Assembly (NCBI RefSeq): GCF_026262505.1
Contig: NC_067203.1
Span: 18,023,411 to 18,087,410, forward strand
Reading direction: 5' to 3'
Source of the DNA: Trichomonas vaginalis G3
Taxonomy: Eukaryota; Parabasalia; Trichomonadida; Trichomonadidae
Length of the DNA stretch: 64,000 nucleotides
The translations under genes and the position numbers were made by a program. This document shows positions 1-10,288 of this stretch, piece by piece. How positions within the stretch are numbered: position 1 is the stretch's first letter; each line of letters begins with the position of its first letter. The notes under the pieces are model-generated. The model was not told the origin of the DNA. It did no database searches and saw only the letters and a program-made list of their open reading frames with translations.

Positions 1-516
1 GCATAAGTATCTTTTGGTCATAATAGTTTCTGTCGACATTCGAATAACACTTTGAACCTAAGTTTGAAACAATATATAAGATTGGTGTGCTTAATGTCAA
101 TGGAATAGACATTCCTTGTATGACACCTTTTCCTGTTATAGGAAACTGTTGGTAGTAAAAACCAGATATAAGTTTTGTATTATAGCTCATATCGTTTATA
201 GTAAACTCAGTCGGACATCCAAACATAATGAAACCTGCTCTAGTTGCAGCACATGTTACACCCGTACTTAAAGTATTAAATAAGTCAACAAAACCTGTTG
301 TGGTATATCTGAGTAAGTATCTTCAAAGGAGTATTTTTTACCATTCACAACAATAAAGTCTTCTGGTGTCAAAAGAGCAAAACAGGCTTTAGTCGTCATT
401 GTGTTTAAGGTTAGTTTACAATATCGTCCTTGAGGACTTTGTAAGTTTGTTGTTATAGAATTATATGACTCAGGGTTTTTAGTCGTAATAGTATAAACCA
501 TTATGTCTTCTGCCAT
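1..516 (-). pseudogene. Penton-like minor capsid protein, family 1 (element A; partial, frameshifted)
   Basis: The gene starts at 516 on the minus strand and runs off the left edge. The first 80 or so residues resemble the protein starting at 41880 in element C: an N-terminal strand-rich segment, then an LNTM...F..LTPEDFIVVNGKKY block matching FNTI...FVITDETDFMEIEIDGKK. Around position 300 the frame shifts by one base. The second frame continues with a segment like the C-protein's VCYGNCLYVES region. Small beta-rich proteins beside a major capsid gene in Mavericks are usually single jelly-roll penton proteins, so this role is inferred. The upstream bases TTTCATTAAAG fit the promoter type used by the element. 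Confidence 0.55.
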
Positions 517-520
517 TTAC

Positions 521-1099
521 TTAGCAAATAAACTTTAATGAAATGTTGTGGTCGTCAAATATTTTTATAACGTCTGGGAAACTATATTTTAAGTTCAACG
601 TTTCACCTCCTTTCATAACGTATATCTTGTCAATGACATTATATGAAACACCACAGCAACAAATGTCGGGTTCTATTTTTTTGATGTTTATATCGTCTGC
701 CTCTGTCAAAAGTTTCAATAGTTCTTTCAAAACTTCATGAGGTGCAATGACATATGAGTTCACTTTTACAGGGTTGTGTTTGACCAAGTTTAACATTATA
801 CTTAAAGCTTGACAAATCTTCACCTGAGTTTGAAGTTTGTCTTTCAGTTGTTGGTAGTCGTTTCGAATATCTGCAACAGAACTTAAGTCTCTGCTAACTT
901 CAGGATATGTTGGTTCTTTTACAGGAACTATTGTTATACCATCTTGGTCTTCGTATGGTTTCCCCACTTCAACATCTCTTTCTTTGACATTGACAACAAC
1001 ACTTTGACTGTTTGTTTGAGTTGGTGAATTTAACTTCACATCTGCCACCGCCATTAAACCTTTTGAAACACTTATGCTTCTATTTTTCGGAAATGACAT
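521..1099 (-). CDS. Conserved Maverick protein of unknown function (element A)
   Basis: This encodes 192 aa from the ATG at 1099. An in-frame start upstream would have to read through the promoter of the divergent gene, so 1099 is preferred. The C-terminal half matches the protein at 42883-43533 of element C: both have a PEI/PDI-x-CCG motif (EPDICCCGVSYN versus DPEIECCGQTPL) followed by a strand-rich tail. The N-terminal half is Ser/Thr/Pro-rich and variable. In both elements this gene is transcribed divergently from a small plus-strand gene. I do not recognise the family; the two copies show that it is a standing part of these elements. Confidence 0.6.
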   Translation of the reverse strand: MSFPKNRSISVSKGLMAVADVKLNSPTQTNSQSVVVNVKERDVEVGKPYEDQDGITIVPVKEPTYPEVSRDLSSVADIRNDYQQLKDKLQTQVKICQALSIMLNLVKHNPVKVNSYVIAPHEVLKELLKLLTEADDINIKKIEPDICCCGVSYNVIDKIYVMKGGETLNLKYSFPDVIKIFDDHNISLKFIC

Positions 1100-1117
1100 T
1101 TTACTTAGAATAAAAAG
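1100..1117. promoter_or_regulatory. 18-bp shared divergent promoter
   Basis: Only 18 bp separate the start codons of the genes at 1099 (minus) and 1118 (plus). Read on the minus strand it is TTTTTATTCTAAGTAAA, close to the 17-bp spacer at 41863-41879. Both initiation sites must lie in or beside this spacer. Confidence 0.5.
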
Positions 1118-1537
1118 ATGGACGTATTCGGATATCTTATTGAATTGAAGCAGAACAAAGTTTATACTCACAAACAATACAAATACATTGACAGAATAGT
1201 TCTTTACACAAACAATGGAAAATGTTATAGAATAGCAGTCTTTGCTGAACCTAAATATTTTCATAAAGCAAAGAAAGTTGGTATAACTGAAATGGTGAAA
1301 GTTCTTGAAGCAGACAAAAATATAACTTCAAAACTTACAGATATTACTAAAGGAAAGTTTATAATACAATATTATGTCAAAACTGGCGTACTGTCAATAT
1401 TTGACGGAGAGAAGTCAGTTCAAGAACAACTTACTGACCTGCTGCCAAAATCTGCTCGATGGAAGCTGTCGTTATGCCAATCTGAGGAGCCCCAGCAGGT
1501 TTCATCGAACGAATCTTCAAAAGAGCATCTTCCGTGA
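1118..1537 (+). CDS. Hypothetical element A protein
   Basis: An open frame of 139 codons, rich in Lys and Ile, starts 18 bp from the divergent minus-strand gene. No family is recognised. It occupies the same position and orientation as 43559-43960 in element C but shows no clear sequence match. The last 35 codons overlap, tail to tail, the 3' end of the capsid gene on the other strand. This part has the look of antisense coding sequence, so the true C-terminus may be nearer 1440 or shifted by an indel. Confidence 0.45.
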   Translation: MDVFGYLIELKQNKVYTHKQYKYIDRIVLYTNNGKCYRIAVFAEPKYFHKAKKVGITEMVKVLEADKNITSKLTDITKGKFIIQYYVKTGVLSIFDGEKSVQEQLTDLLPKSARWKLSLCQSEEPQQVSSNESSKEHLP

Positions 1538-3037
1538 AAAGTGCTATTGTTTTGTAAACTTCTTTGCTCTCAATTCATCTGGACCGTCTCTGTCACCAGT
1601 ATATTGTATTTGTACAGTACCAACAGTTGAAATACCACCATAAAGTCTTCTGAGTCAGCAAATGGAATGCCAAGCCAAAAGTTTGAACGGTCTCCATTTG
1701 TATATTGAGTTTTTTGACCTCCTGTATGAGTCCATACTTTCACATATGGCATAATAGAACTTTGCATTTCAGGGTTAATGGTTGTTGTGAAGTTGTTGTT
1801 AAAGTTCATAGCATCTAATGTCAAGTTGTATGACCTCATATCCTCAACTGTAGAATATTCTTCTCTTGGATAATATTTGCCATCTATGTTTATATGATAT
1901 TTAATACCAGGGTTGTAGAAACAAGAATAGTCATTTATAGTTCGTCTGAACAGTACAAACATAGTATCTGCATGTTTCATTGCAGTTGTTAAAGCAATAT
2001 CTGTTCTTGCACCTTCGGCTCCTGGATTTTGGTTTCCAACTTCACCTGCAAAGTCTTTGACAGATATTTGGTGTATAGGGAACATAAGTGGAACTGCAAT
2101 ATATTTGGCAGCTAAAGCATTTGAAATATCTGGGTCCAACATATAGACTGCAAGTCTGCTTTCTATTCTCTTGCATTCAAATTTTTCGCATGTGAACTTA
2201 ACTGGGTCCCAAGCATCTCAGCAGCATTGAAATAATAGTTTACTTCAGTGTTGAGGTTTGAGAAACCAAAGTCTAAGTCAACTTTGTCTTTGCAAAATTT
2301 GGCGAATGACGTTTTATTTGTTCCCTTTACGTCTGTAAGAGTGAATGGGTCTTGTGTTGGTGCAATGACTAAGTTATTTTTGCTTGGAGTAAGTTCGATA
2401 GAAATTTTTCCTGCCCAGTTTGGCAAGTATCTTAAAAACCTGAAGATGAGGAAAGATGACAAAGGAACTCTAAGTTTCAGTTTTACTTTAGTGGCAGCAA
2501 TTCCATCTGAACCAGAAAGGTTAACATAAACTCCTGGAACGTTAGGGTCAAGTCTTCTTATTTTCTCAATAGTTGCATACTGGTCTGTTTGTTCTCTAGC
2601 TTGTGGTTGTACTGAGTTTCTCAAAGCGAACCATTCATAGTTTGCCCATGTTACTGTTTGAACTAAGTCAGAGTTAGAATATATCTTATATCCCATGAAA
2701 ACTTCTGGAGCATATTGGTATCCGACATAGAAAATTCCATTGCAACCTTTCTTGTCAGACAACTTGGCAGAAGCTTTTATTTCAATGTCTTATTCCACGT
2801 ATAAGAATGAGTTGTCAATAGAAATAATATGAAACCTGTCGCAAGCAATATCTACTGTTGTTGAAGAACCTTCTCCAAACTCACCTACGTTTCCATAAGA
2901 AACAGCAGTTGTATATTCGTAAGTTCCAGGAACTATTTCTGACCTTCTAATGCATTGTCGCATTCGTTATACCATTCGGAAACATTTCCGTTCATGGCAT
3001 CCAAAACTGTTGGCGTTATATTCTGAGCGGCGTACAT
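1431..3037 (-). pseudogene. Major capsid protein, double jelly-roll type (element A, decayed)
   Basis: The reading begins at the ATG at 3037 and can be followed as about 500 codons in several frames. There is an indel near 2940, an in-frame TAA near 2784, a break between 2163 and 2142, an indel near 1645 and another near 1550. The central part carries the GY-x-IYS...W.NYEW start, the KLKLRVPLSSF...RFLRYLPNWAGKI block and the later ADTMFVLFRRT block. The first of these aligns with KLRLRIPVRRF...RFIPAFAGNI in the capsid protein at 25225-26797. That hexon-like block, the gene size and the neighbourhood support a Maverick capsid protein. The 3' end is uncertain: 1544 or 1431, depending on the last indel. 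Confidence 0.65.
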
Positions 3038-3069
3038 TTCATATGGGTAAAAATATAGAATAGTTGGAT

Positions 3070-6000
3070 TTATATATCATAATAGAACCCACTCGGACCA
3101 AGCTTTACTTTCTTCCTGACTGAGTTTTTAACTCTTCTTTTTCCTTCATTGCCACTACTTTCACTAGATGAAGTTACTTCTTCACTACTTTCACTTTGTT
3201 CTACTCTTCTCTTCTTCTTTGGTGTCGCTTTTGGTAACTTGCCCTCTGCTTCAAGTTGTTGCATCTTTGCCTCATGTTCACCTAGTATGTTGTAAATTTC
3301 CCATGTCCTTTTTGCCTTTGGGCTCTGGTCGCCCATCTCAGGTAACCTATATCCTAGAAAGATTTTGTCATAGTTTGTATTTGAGTCTTCGCGTATTGTT
3401 TGCATGACTCTTTCCTGAGTTTCCGGTTCAAGCTCTTCAAACAGAGCTTGTCCATATGGAATAAGCTCGTTTCCAAATATATGTTTTTGTAGCCATTCTG
3501 GTTTTCTTTCCATGTTACCAATAATATCTTTTGTGAATGGGAAAGCTTTTACCCAACGCTTCAGTCTTGCGTCATTTATTTCTGTAGTTGGTTTTATTTT
3601 GTCAAGGAACATGTTTTTCAATACTAACATTTCATTTGGTACTGTCCATTTGAGTTTTCTTAAATATTCATCCATTCTCAGTTCATTGTCTGCAAAGTAA
3701 GTTTTTATGACATTTTGCAAACTTTCGTTTGCAAGGTCATGTACAATAGGTTCTCTTCCTTCTCTCTCCCTAACTTTCTTTCTAAACTCTTCACCAAATA
3801 TACCATCTCTATGGTTCTGTGTAGTTCTTTGAGATAAATGTTCTAAAACGTCAGGTGTTATATTTCCCTCAGCCATGTTCATTTCATACTGGTCCAAAAT
3901 ATCTGCATCTTTCATATCTTTCAATGGCATTAAAGCCGCGCTGAAAATACCAGCTATATCTCGTTCACCATTCACTTCCATTGCGTCTACAACTTCTTGG
4001 AATTGTGGTTGTAAGTTTATGAACCACCTATCCGGATTAGCTTTATGACCCCATCTCATTGTAGTTCCATAGTCTGCAGAAACAAAAGTAGGTTTGTTTC
4101 CATATTGGTTAGGTTCTGAATGAACTTTAAACAATGTTTCATTTCTATATGTTTTGGTGAAATTTAACCTTTTATTTTCACCGAGTTCAGCCAAAGATTG
4201 AACGTTATATGGTCGTAAGTAAAAAGGATTATTGTATTTGCGTACATTATCTTTCAGTACTTCCATTATATGCTGAATATTTTCATCTGATGTTGGAGTC
4301 TTTTGTATGTCGGCGAACATTTTTCGATATTCTTCTACTATGTCAGCCGAATTTTTCTTAGACTCTTGGAAAGATTCCATATTCTCCGCATACACTTGTT
4401 GAGGGTCAAGATTTTTCGGCTGTTCCAAATCTTCATCTAGTTCTGTGAAGTTAGTTTCCAAAGGAGGGACTTGTTCGTTTCCTTCAGGCTCTTCTAGCTG
4501 TTGTTGCTGAACTATTTCTTCCATGTCTGGTTGTATCTGAACTTCTTCCTGTTGAGTTTCTTGTACCTCATCTGCTGGCATTTCATATATTCCGAGACCG
4601 TTTTTAACAAGTTCCCTATCTAAGTCATCCGGACTCATAAACCTTTCTTCTTTCGTTCCGTCTCTATTTTTTACGCGTTTCATGAAGAGAGTTGAATTAT
4701 CATTTAGCTCTGACACCAAATATCTCGGAGTAAATTCATTCATGTCATTTGGATGATATGCTATTAAATCATATCCCTTAGCGAGCTTGTATTTTCCAGG
4801 TTTGAGATTATATCCCATTTGATGCTGAACCATAAAGCTAAATAGGTTCGGGTCAGTATTTCCTTCCTTGAACTTTCTAATAGCTTCTTTATATCTGTCA
4901 CTAAAGTCAAGAGTATCTGGGTAACCATAATCTTCCTTAAGCATTTTTAAGAATTCTTGGTTTCCTTTTTCTCTACTTCTTTTATGTCCTTGCTCTGTTT
5001 GTGGTTGTTGTGCTGGTTGTGGAGGTGGTTGTTGTGCAGGGTTTTGAACTGTTGGTTGCTGTGTTGGTTGTTGTTGTGGTGCTGGATTTTGAACTGTTGG
5101 TTGCTGTGCAGGGTTTTGAACTGTTGGTTGCTGTGCTGGATTTTGAACTGTTGGTTTTGGTTGTTGTTGTGGTGCTGGATTTTGAACTGTTGGTTGTTGT
5201 TTTGGTGCATGCCTGTGTCTGTGTCCATGTGACGATGTAAATGTTTTAGGTAGTCCTGGTGCAGGTGCTTCTCTTGGAGGGTTTGGTGGTATATAAGTTC
5301 CACCAGCTGGCACATATGTTCCATCTGCAGCATAATGTCCTACCTGACTTTTTGTTTTTAAGAAAGCATTTACTAGGTCTGTTTTGGTCTGTTGTAACTC
5401 TTTTTCTTGACTTTCCACAACAGTTGCTCTAACGGCGTCATAGGCACTTTGAACTGCCTGTCTCGTTGCTGCATCTGTTATTTTCGTCATATTTTGTGCT
5501 ACTTCTTTTAACTCTTTGTCGAAACCTTCAGACTTCAGTTTCTTTCCAGATGAGAAGTCGTTCACTAGTTTCACCTTACTATGAAGAGCTTCGAAGGCAT
5601 TCTTAAAGTCAGCATTCATTAAAGCTTCATTTGAACTGTCTTCATCCGCTTGTATTTTTGTCCTTATTGACCCTATAAGTTGGGCTGCTTTAGCGTTGGC
5701 TTGGGCATCTAACCAGTCATTATTAGCTTTTATATATTCTGCGCTTTTCATTGCCTTTTGCATGGCCGCGTCGTTATTTTTACTTTCTTGTGCTAAGTTT
5801 TCATACTGTACGGTTTGGTTTTGCAACTGTAAAAGTTTTTCTGCCTTTACATTTGCTTCAACTTCTTTTTTATACTCATCGCTATCCATATATGTCTTCA
5901 TGGCTTTTTGTTTTATTTCTTCATCTTTCAGTACTTTATATTGAGTAGTATGGTTTTTCAAATTTATAACATCTTGTTCCATTTTTGCTACTTCTGCTGC

Positions 6001-6465
6001 TTTTTCTGACACTTTTTTCGCATATTCCTCTGTACTTAGTTCTTTCAGTTGTTCTTCTTTCTTCTTTTTCTCTACGTTTAACTCATTTAGTTTCTTTGTC
6101 TGTCTGTCATATTCTAGTTTCTTTTCGTTTTCACTTATTTGTTTCTGTATGTCTATGTTTGACTTTTTGACATCTGTTATTTGATTTTTGAGTGAACTCA
6201 AATTCATTTGACTTTGAGGGTTATAAGCTGTTCCGTCTGCAGCTCCACCATAGCCTGCCATTTTCGCTAAAAGTGCCGCTCTTAAACCTCCACTCTGTGC
6301 ACCAATAACTCGGTTTAAAAGCATAGGGTTGCTTGACATTTGTTGCAACATAGTGGGGTCATTCATCATTTGTTGTTGCAACTGTTGTTGTGGTGTCAGT
6401 TTTACTATTGGATGTTTCAATGCTCCCTTCCTCTTACGTATATTCTTACGTAGCTTACGTGGCAT
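3070..6465 (-). CDS. Large coiled-coil virion or scaffold-like protein, 1131 aa (element A)
   Basis: This is one unbroken frame and the last gene before the element end. Residues 1-20 are very basic (MPRKLRKNIRKRKG). Residues about 90-330 are Lys/Glu/Gln-rich with heptad character, consistent with long coiled coil. Residues about 400-480 are a Pro/Gln/His repeat with QPTVQNPA units. The remainder is mixed alpha/beta with Lys-Arg-Ser tracts near the end (KKKRRVEQSESSEEVTSSSESS). No catalytic motif is seen. Its size, its basic ends and its place in a capsid-encoding element suggest a structural or DNA-binding role; this is inference. It is intact although the neighbouring capsid gene is broken. 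Confidence 0.65.
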   Translation of the reverse strand: MPRKLRKNIRKRKGALKHPIVKLTPQQQLQQQMMNDPTMLQQMSSNPMLLNRVIGAQSGGLRAALLAKMAGYGGAADGTAYNPQSQMNLSSLKNQITDVKKSNIDIQKQISENEKKLEYDRQTKKLNELNVEKKKKEEQLKELSTEEYAKKVSEKAAEVAKMEQDVINLKNHTTQYKVLKDEEIKQKAMKTYMDSDEYKKEVEANVKAEKLLQLQNQTVQYENLAQESKNNDAAMQKAMKSAEYIKANNDWLDAQANAKAAQLIGSIRTKIQADEDSSNEALMNADFKNAFEALHSKVKLVNDFSSGKKLKSEGFDKELKEVAQNMTKITDAATRQAVQSAYDAVRATVVESQEKELQQTKTDLVNAFLKTKSQVGHYAADGTYVPAGGTYIPPNPPREAPAPGLPKTFTSSHGHRHRHAPKQQPTVQNPAPQQQPKPTVQNPAQQPTVQNPAQQPTVQNPAPQQQPTQQPTVQNPAQQPPPQPAQQPQTEQGHKRSREKGNQEFLKMLKEDYGYPDTLDFSDRYKEAIRKFKEGNTDPNLFSFMVQHQMGYNLKPGKYKLAKGYDLIAYHPNDMNEFTPRYLVSELNDNSTLFMKRVKNRDGTKEERFMSPDDLDRELVKNGLGIYEMPADEVQETQQEEVQIQPDMEEIVQQQQLEEPEGNEQVPPLETNFTELDEDLEQPKNLDPQQVYAENMESFQESKKNSADIVEEYRKMFADIQKTPTSDENIQHIMEVLKDNVRKYNNPFYLRPYNVQSLAELGENKRLNFTKTYRNETLFKVHSEPNQYGNKPTFVSADYGTTMRWGHKANPDRWFINLQPQFQEVVDAMEVNGERDIAGIFSAALMPLKDMKDADILDQYEMNMAEGNITPDVLEHLSQRTTQNHRDGIFGEEFRKKVREREGREPIVHDLANESLQNVIKTYFADNELRMDEYLRKLKWTVPNEMLVLKNMFLDKIKPTTEINDARLKRWVKAFPFTKDIIGNMERKPEWLQKHIFGNELIPYGQALFEELEPETQERVMQTIREDSNTNYDKIFLGYRLPEMGDQSPKAKRTWEIYNILGEHEAKMQQLEAEGKLPKATPKKKRRVEQSESSEEVTSSSESSGNEGKRRVKNSVRKKVKLGPSGFYYDI

Positions 6466-6740
6466 TTTAAGTGAAGTTAAAAAGCGGTTTTTGACAGATG
6501 TTTATATGACACTTTTTGTTCAGCACAAAAAACTACTCGGTCAAAGTGTTGTCAGTTTTGTAAAATAACCGTCATATCTTGTTTTAAAATGGAGAAAAGG
6601 CTTCTCAAAGTATACTTCCTTGGAACGCCTGTAACTTTTCCTGTAGCGACGATAGACCCTTACTTGTCCGGACAAAATTATACTATGTTGAGTGCTCTAC
6701 AAAAAAGTCACCGGCTGGCTCGTCCTCAGAAATTTTTTAT
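6466..6740. other. Non-coding leader between the terminal gene and the terminal repeats of element A
   Basis: No gene is seen. It holds the upstream region of the 6465 start (minus strand TTTTTAACTTCACTTAAAATG) and unique sequence up to the first 67-bp subrepeat. Confidence 0.4.
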
Positions 6741-7381
6741 GGGCTAGAGGGCGCAACGCGCCTGGAAGCCCTCCGAATATAAACTTCATTTATACTAAAC
6801 ATCTTCAGGGCTAGAGGGCGCAACGCGCCTGGAAGCCCTCCGAATATAAACTTCATTTATACTAAACATCTTCAGGGCTAGAGGGCGCAACGCGCCTGGA
6901 AGCCCTCCGAATATAAACTTCATTTATACTAAACATCTTCAGGGCTAGAGGGCGCAACGCGCCTGGAAGCCCTCCGAATATAAACTTCATTTATACTAAA
7001 CATCTTCAGGGCTAGAGGGCGCAACGCGCCTGGAAGCCCTCCGAATATAAACTTCATTTATACTAAACATCTTCAGGGCTAGAGGGCGCAACGCGCCTGG
7101 AAGCCCTCCGAATATAAACTTCATTTATACTAAACATCTTCAGGGCTAGAGGGCGCAACGCGCCTGGAAGCCCTCCGAATATAAACTTCATTTATACTAA
7201 ATATCTTCAGGGCTAGAGGGCGCAACGCGCCTGGAAGCCCTCCGAATATAAACTTCATTTATACTAAACATCTTCAGGGCTAGAGGGCGCAACGCGCCTG
7301 GAAGCCCTCCGAATATAAACTTCATTTATACTAAACATCTTCAGGGCTAGAGGGCGCAACGCGCCTGGAAGCCCCACTACC
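6741..7381 (-). repeat. Terminal repeat array of element A: ten 67-bp units ending at the element tip
   Basis: Units start every 67 bp from 6741 to 7344 and are almost identical (one C/T change near 7200). Each holds a nested hairpin GGGCT...GGCGC-AAC-GCGCC...AGCCC. The last unit runs into CCCCACTACCT at 7381, then a T/A tract. The reverse complement of this tip, AGGTAGTGGGGCTTCC, matches AGGTATTGGGGCTTCC at 20585, the left tip of element B. This marks 7381 as the right end of element A. Confidence 0.8.
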
Positions 7382-7439
7382 TTTTTTTTTTAAAAAAAAT
7401 CGATCTGTTATAACACACTGGTGCATGACAGCCTTGTCA

Positions 7440-7480
7440 TTCATTTCTATCGGCGCGCTCCGCGCGCTGATAGAAATGAA
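7440..7480. repeat. 41-bp hairpin just outside element A
   Basis: TTCATTTCTATCGGCGCGC and its inverse flank a TCC loop, with one mismatch in 19 pairs. The GC-rich core stands out in AT-rich DNA. Confidence 0.75.
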
Positions 7481-8152
7481 CGTGTATATATATATACAAA
7501 CACCTGGACACATTTCAAAAAGCATTGTAGAATCTGATTTTATTTCTATATTTTATAAAATTAATATATGTTTGTATGGGAAATTCGGGAGATTCAAAAC
7601 TCAAAAATTAAAACTCGATAATTTTAATATATCTTGATTCACATTTGTATGTAAATTAGTATTAAATTATTAATATTTATCAACTCCATGATTCAAATTT
7701 ATTGATTTCAATAAAATTCATTAATATTATGAATATTAGACAATGTATGGTATGTGTGTTCTGGTAACATTAAAATCTCATATACTGGCAATTTGGCACT
7801 TTTTGTCACTTTTCATGAAATTTCAGTTTTCCTAAACTCGATTTTAATAATTGTTTTAGAATGCTAATATAATGTATAATTTATTTATCGAATCAAAATT
7901 TAAAAAAGTTCAGTATTTGCCATTTTAGACTTCAAGCTCGCGACACATTAACCGCTTTTTTAAAAATTGAGACTGACATCTCTAAAATCTTCTAAAAAAT
8001 CCAAATATCTAATAAAATCATATCATTAAAATTCCTCTCAATTTTAAATTTTTTTATAAATTGAGACTTAGATCTCTAATATCTTCTAAAAAATCCATAT
8101 CTCACAAAAAAAACTAGAAGTTTCACATTCAATTTCCCCAAAAAAAAATTAC

Positions 8153-8390
8153 AATTTTTCGCGTGACTTTTTCCCTCAATTTTTGAAAAAGTCAGCGCGA
8201 AAAATTTGATTCTTTTGATCTTCAAAATTAGTGGAATCGAATTTTGTAAAATTCGATGCCAAAAATTTTGAAGGGAAAAAAGAATCTTTTTATCTAACAG
8301 CAAGGCAGAAATTTGTAACGAAGTTTCAAATTTCTCAAGCTTGCATTCTGGGCACGTAAGTGCCCAGAATGCTAAAAGGCGCGTAGCGCC
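8153..8390. repeat. Cluster of five consecutive hairpins
   Basis: Stems lie at 8153-8206 (AATTTTTCGCG.GACTTTTTC type), 8220-8273 (with inner ATCGAATTTT/AAAATTCGAT), 8300-8344 (AGAAATTTG/CAAATTTCT), 8343-8372 (GCATTCTGGGCAC-GTAA-GTGCCCAGAATGC, 13 perfect pairs) and 8378-8390 (GGCGC-GTA-GCGCC). Confidence 0.7.
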
Positions 8391-10288
8391 GTCACTGAAA
8401 ATCAAATTTATTATAATAATTATTTTATTATAAATCGACCTATTATAACATACTGGTGCAATACGTTAAGGATGTCAATTTGGAAGAAAAGTGAGAAAAT
8501 TCCTAAAATTCTAAAAATGAATTTTCCAAAAGTACTTTTTTTTCTCATTTTTTTGATTTTGAAAAAAATTTGGAGAGAAGAACTCTTCGTTTTTGAATTT
8601 TGTCACGATGGGTTTAAAGTATATTAGACACATGTATTGATATTACTATTTTTGTATATTTTGAGAGAAAATCCCTAAAAAGTGAGAAAATCTGAGACGG
8701 TTTGAGAAAATATATAAACTATTGAAAATTTGAATTAAACTTCTAATTTGGAAAAAAGAAATTTGGAAAGAAGAAAATTCAAAAATCGAGATTTAGACTC
8801 AGTATCAAATGGAGAACAAAATGTTTCTTCATATGAAGGAAAAAATTTTCTTGAGAAGAAATAGAGTTTTTAAAATTTTATTGTATGTAATGAAATAAAC
8901 AAATATTAAAATTATTTTTTGATAACAAGAAAATTTCCAACAGAAAATATTTGAGACAAAGAAAAAAAGAAAATTGAAAAATATTACTCTCCTTTACATT
9001 TCATGAGATTTTCAATTTATTTTCATAAAATTGACAATTTTATACGTTTAGATGAAAATAATTATTGTTTTTTACAGCTATCAAATAGATTTTTGCTATT
9101 TTGATTAAAATTTGTTAATCAAATTAATAATTTTTTTCTAAATATCTTAAATATCTGGATCACTCACTGATACGATGAATTAAACAATAAAAATAATACA
9201 AACTCAACTAAGTTTCCTGTCTTTCAACCAAAAAATATTATGCAATTTAAATTAAATTGTTTATTCAAAGATAAAACAAAGATAAAGTAATTATAATTAT
9301 CATATACTTTATGAATAACTCTCTAATTGGATAAGATTTTCGTACAAATATTTTTATTAATATCGATAAGAATATGTTTACCTACTATCACCATATGTCG
9401 ATAAACGAGAGGAGAGTGATTTTTATCATCGAAACTTTTTAAAAGCTGTAAGCAGGAAGTAATAATCTTGTTTTTTCTGAGTTAGTTGTAGAACTATTGA
9501 TGCCCGAGTTATCATTGTGATGCAGAAGGATATCAATGTACTGACTGAAGGATATGAATTGAATTGAATTTTATTGAATTTCAATTTGATCAAAATTTGT
9601 TGAAATGATATGAATGTGTCAACTTCTGTATCATTCTCCTTCACTCCTTCCTTATTCTTTCGAGAACGAAGCTAGCTCAGCTTTCGCTGAGCGAATTGAC
9701 ACTTTTCATGCCCTAAACGTACATACTCTCAAATTTATCGAAAAAATTAATACCACCTAAACTAGTATATTCTTATTTTAAATATGATATTATCCTTATA
9801 TTCCACACTAAAATTCATTTAAATCAACTTTTAAAAAAGCTCGAATCCTGCGCGTCTCACTTTTTAAATTTTCCAAATGGAAAATTATATTCTCCTAAAG
9901 TGAAAACAATTTTCCAAATTGACTTCCTTAAATACGTCAATTTATTTCACCTCTAAATCCAAAAAACTTCAAATGAGATTACATTACAGTCTTGTGATTC
10001 AAATCTTACATATCAATGTTAAATTTGTAAATAATCAACGATGTAGCTCAATCTTAAATGAATCAATTCAAATTCTACCGATATTACTGCTTGTTTCAAG
10101 AATGAACGCAATTTAAATATGAAAATCCTATAGGTCTCGACTTTTCTATTGTTATTGTGTCATTTCATATCTATGAACTTAATTAATGTTCATAAATTAA
10201 TTCAGAAATCTATGAAGCCATTGTTTTTCACATGTTTAACATACTATTTGTTACTTCTAACGAATTTAAATGATACTTTTAAGGTAAT

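Larger units (their letters stand above)
7382..10288. other. AT-rich host spacer with hairpins, no gene seen
   Basis: Stop codons are dense in all frames and no recognisable product is found. It contains a 19-bp-arm hairpin at 7440-7480, a cluster of hairpins at 8153-8390, and two copies of TCGAYCTRTTATAACAYACT (from about 7399 and 8434) about 1 kb apart. A hairpin GCTCAGC-TTTC-GCTGAGC lies at 9675-9692. Confidence 0.6.

Noticed and set aside
4947-5333. Frames on both strands over the Pro/Gln/His-rich segment
   Set aside because: They are shadows of the low-complexity CAA/CCA-rich part of the 1131-aa gene.
6741-7381. CRISPR-like array
   Set aside because: There are no unique spacers: the whole 67-bp unit repeats. 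It lies at a transposon end in a eukaryote.
9426-10116. Short frames of 65-72 codons in the spacer before the ankyrin gene
   Set aside because: Length is expected by chance in AT-rich DNA; no motif, start element or homologue can be seen.
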